Shown piece by piece: positions 15,356-16,710 of a stretch of DNA of 16,710 nt. The position numbers and the translations under genes were made by a program. The notes under the pieces are model-generated. The model saw only the letters and a program-made list of their open reading frames with translations, searched no databases and was not told where the DNA came from. Position 1 is the stretch's first letter; each line of letters opens with the position of its first letter. This stretch comes from Kiritimatiellia bacterium (GTDB lineage Bacteria > Verrucomicrobiota > Kiritimatiellia > RFP12 > DVOR01): contig JAGCML010000008.1 in assembly GCA_017646485.1 (NCBI GenBank), forward strand, positions 1-16,710, written 5' to 3'.

Positions 15356-15560
15356 TAATGATGAATGAAGCGTTAGAAATGATGTTTTTTGACTGGCACG
15401 TTGTCTGCCCCACGTCAGTGGCAAAGCATAAGCGTATGTTTCTCTGCACACTACGAGCGAGGGACATTTGCAGAGCATCGTTTAATGATGAATTTTTGCC
15501 TAACTACCGTCGGGAGCGTAGCGACCGAACGGCAACCGTGCCATTCGTCATTCATCATTA
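15356..15560. mobile_element. MITE-like 205-bp segment with 13-bp perfect terminal inverted repeats
   Basis: TAATGATGAATGA at 15356-15368 is exactly inverted as TCATTCATCATTA at 15548-15560. A third partial copy in the left orientation lies inside at 15483-15493. The interior has no coding capacity, but it contains a 7-bp stem CTCTGCA/TGCAGAG (15442-15475) and a hairpin CCGTCGG...CCGAACGG (15507-15532). No clear target-site duplication is seen at the ends. The right end word also recurs at 15957, so it may instead be a boundary word of the tandem repeat; the mobile-element reading is tentative. Confidence 0.4.
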
Positions 15561-15915
15561 GCACTCATAATTAAAGAATAGACGACAGATAACAAACGGG
15601 GTGAGCGACTAAACGAGCGGACCCCGATTCCCGTCCCCTTCCACCTCAAGCTCTGGAAGTGCGACAGTTCACAGCTTGCAGACTCAGGGCTTGAGTTTTC
15701 TTTAGGTCTTTTGAGCCCTAAAGGGGCGACAGTTCACAGCCGGGGATGAAATCCCCGGTTCATTAGGCAGGCGACAGCCTGTACCGCGCGAGCTTAGCTC
15801 GCCCCGCGAAGCGGCCCTCAGTGTGGGTAGCGCCACCATGCATGATCAGCTGGATGGTTTATTTCGATGGAAGCGCCGAGGGATTAATCCGAGAGAAACG
15901 CCTCCAGACCTTAGA
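15548..15915. repeat. Long tandem repeat, copy 1 (hairpin-rich, non-coding)
   Basis: Copy 1 of a unit repeated with a period of about 400 bp. It begins with TCATTCATCATT, then CGACAGATAACAAACGGG (from 15583), carries the word GCGACAGTTCACAGC twice (15661-15675 and 15726-15740), the four-hairpin cluster (15740-15814), and a conserved tail TCAGCTGGATGGTTTATTTC ahead of GATGGAA and GCCGAGGG (to 15882), fading out by about 15915. GC content is clearly higher than in the spacer to its left. There is no open frame shared by both copies, so it is treated as non-coding. Confidence 0.9.
15740..15814. repeat. Cluster of four short hairpins in repeat copy 1 (REP-like)
   Basis: Four consecutive palindromes occupy 75 bases: CCGGGGAT-GAA-ATCCCCGG (15740-15758), CAGGC-GACA-GCCTG (15768-15781), GCGAGC-TTA-GCTCGC (15788-15802) and CCGC-GAA-GCGG (15804-15814). 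Loops are only 3-4 bases. The arrangement is like REP or BIME clusters, or a folded RNA. No adjacent T-tract supports a terminator. Confidence 0.85.
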
Positions 15916-15956
15916 TGCGGACCCCTCCACAATACCTAAGTCCCAACGACTCGTTA

Positions 15957-16316
15957 TCATTCATCATTCAATTTTAGGCGACAGATAACAAACGGGGGTG
16001 AGCAACTAAAACGAGCGCACCCCGGTTCCCGCCCCATTCCACCTCAAGCCCTAAGAGTGCGACAGTTCACAGCTTGCAGGCTCAGGAATTGCGTTTTCTT
16101 TAGGTCTTTTTAGCCCTGGAAGGGCGACAGTTCACAGCCGAGGATGAAATCCCCGGTTCATTAGGCAGGCGATAGCCTGTACCGCGCGAGCTTGGCTCGC
16201 CCCGCGAAGCGGCCCTCGGTATGGATAGCGCCCACCATGCGTAATCAGCTGGATGGTTTATTTCGATGGAAATGCCGAGGGTAATCAGAAGGGGCACTCC
16301 TCCAAACCTTTAGTGA
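15957..16316. repeat. Long tandem repeat, copy 2 (hairpin-rich, non-coding)
   Basis: Copy 2 of the unit, offset from copy 1 by 396-399 bases. It keeps the TCATTCATCATT start, CGACAGATAACAAACGGG (from 15979), both GCGACAGTTCACAGC words (16060-16074 and 16124-16138), the hairpin cluster (16138-16212) and the TCAGCTGGATGGTTTATTTC tail. It differs from copy 1 by scattered substitutions and a few one-base indels, so the duplication is not recent. Homology to copy 1 weakens after about 16281 and ends near 16316. Confidence 0.9.
16138..16212. repeat. Cluster of four short hairpins in repeat copy 2
   Basis: The same four palindromes as in copy 1. Over the cluster only three bases differ: one in the first stem (G to A at 16141, A opposite C in plus-strand RNA but a G-U pair in minus-strand RNA), one in the second loop (GACA to GATA) and one in the third loop (TTA to TTG). 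The fourth hairpin is unchanged. Confidence 0.8.
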
Positions 16317-16567
16317 GGGCGCTCGCAGATGCCCACACACACGGGACTTCAACCTTAAAAGAGTGTCCCTCACCTGCCACCATGACCAAATACTAAACCG
16401 AACGCTTCCGATTAAACCCAGACAATTCGATCTATCTTGTAAGCAAATCCTAAAGCGAGCACTTTCTATAGCAAGTAGCTGAGACTTGAGTTTGGACGAA
16501 GCGGGAACCTGTTCGGTACGACGACATCTCCCCAAGCCTATTTCAAATATGCTATGCTAATGCCCAA
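16317..16567. other. Gene-free region at the right end
   Basis: No gene, tRNA or rRNA is recognised. Open frames here (for example a 96-codon minus-strand frame at 16245-16535) run into the repeat copy and have no protein-like pattern. The stretch is unique within the window and is not a third copy of the repeat. Confidence 0.5.
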
Positions 16568-16623
16568 GGATGCACTTTTCTGCGGGATCAAACCTGGGCT
16601 GGAGTTGCGTCCTTTCTCTTTTT
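16568..16623 (+). terminator. Possible stem-loop with T-rich tail
   Basis: GGATGCA (16568-16574) can pair with TGCGTCC (16606-16612), seven pairs including one T-G, and is followed directly by TTTCTCTTTTT. The 31-base loop is longer than in a typical intrinsic terminator and no plus-strand gene precedes it in the window. It could be the end of a small RNA or chance pairing. Confidence 0.22.
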
Positions 16624-16710
16624 AGTTCGATGACTTTAAGAGACTGAAATTAATCCTCTGCTCCTCACCTTCAAAAACGCCCCCTCTGGGTAAGACTTAA
16701 TCTAGACGAA

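Noticed and set aside
15269..15574. Short open frames on both strands in the MITE-like segment
   Set aside because: Each is under 75 codons, they overlap one another, and they read through hairpins and repeat words without a ribosome site.
15661..16138. Recurring GCGACAGTTCACAGC words as a CRISPR array
   Set aside because: The four copies are spaced 65, 334 and 64 bases apart, the spacers between equivalent copies are homologous to each other, and no cas gene is present.
16561..16650. Possible tRNA or tmRNA 3' end (a GGTTTGATCC word on the minus strand)
   Set aside because: It resembles a T-arm loop only superficially; flanking bases do not form a five-pair stem and there is no acceptor stem or CCA.

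Overview
The window looks like a chromosomal fragment from an uncultured bacterium of the Planctomycetota-Verrucomicrobiota-Chlamydiota (PVC) superphylum, probably a Kiritimatiellota or Lentisphaerota relative. The evidence is a long pseudopilin-like protein with a textbook type IV prepilin N-terminus and a FADGH-type C-terminal motif, a giant secreted beta-rich protein ending in a W...FFKA cassette of the kind seen at the ends of secreted proteins in these phyla, and gene-poor AT-rich spacers. No ribosomal marker is present, so the assignment is an inference from protein style (about 0.6 confident).

Layout, all genes on the minus strand: a gene for a secreted 278-residue protein with two CxxCxGx zinc-ribbon-like motifs (14122-14958), ending in its own strong terminator (14061-14091); an AT-rich gene-free spacer of about 0.9 kb; and a two-gene operon of a pseudopilin (11981-13135) and a 3955-residue giant secreted protein (110-11977), separated by 3 bases and closed by a near-perfect terminator (52-88). 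The pseudopilin start was moved 15 bases inward from the longest open frame because an AGAGGTG ribosome binding site lies inside the longer reading.

The giant protein fills 71% of the window. It has a Sec signal peptide, a first half of beta-sandwich-like modules ending in (I/L)DD(L/V)-type strands, a second half with three divergent lamin-tail-like modules spaced 718 and 719 residues apart, each preceded by an aromatic/proline linker, and a C-terminal cassette. No catalytic motif was recognised. The operon suggests that the pseudopilin and the giant protein are made together for an envelope or cell-surface job, but the function is unknown.

The right end (about 14959-16710) has no convincing gene. 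It holds a 205-bp MITE-like segment with 13-bp inverted ends (15356-15560) and two tandem degenerate copies of a roughly 400-bp unit (15548-15915 and 15957-16316). Each unit carries a run of four short hairpins, and the differences between copies in that run fall in loops or at a wobble-compatible pair. This is the most unusual DNA-level signal in the window; the giant operon is the most unusual protein-level one.
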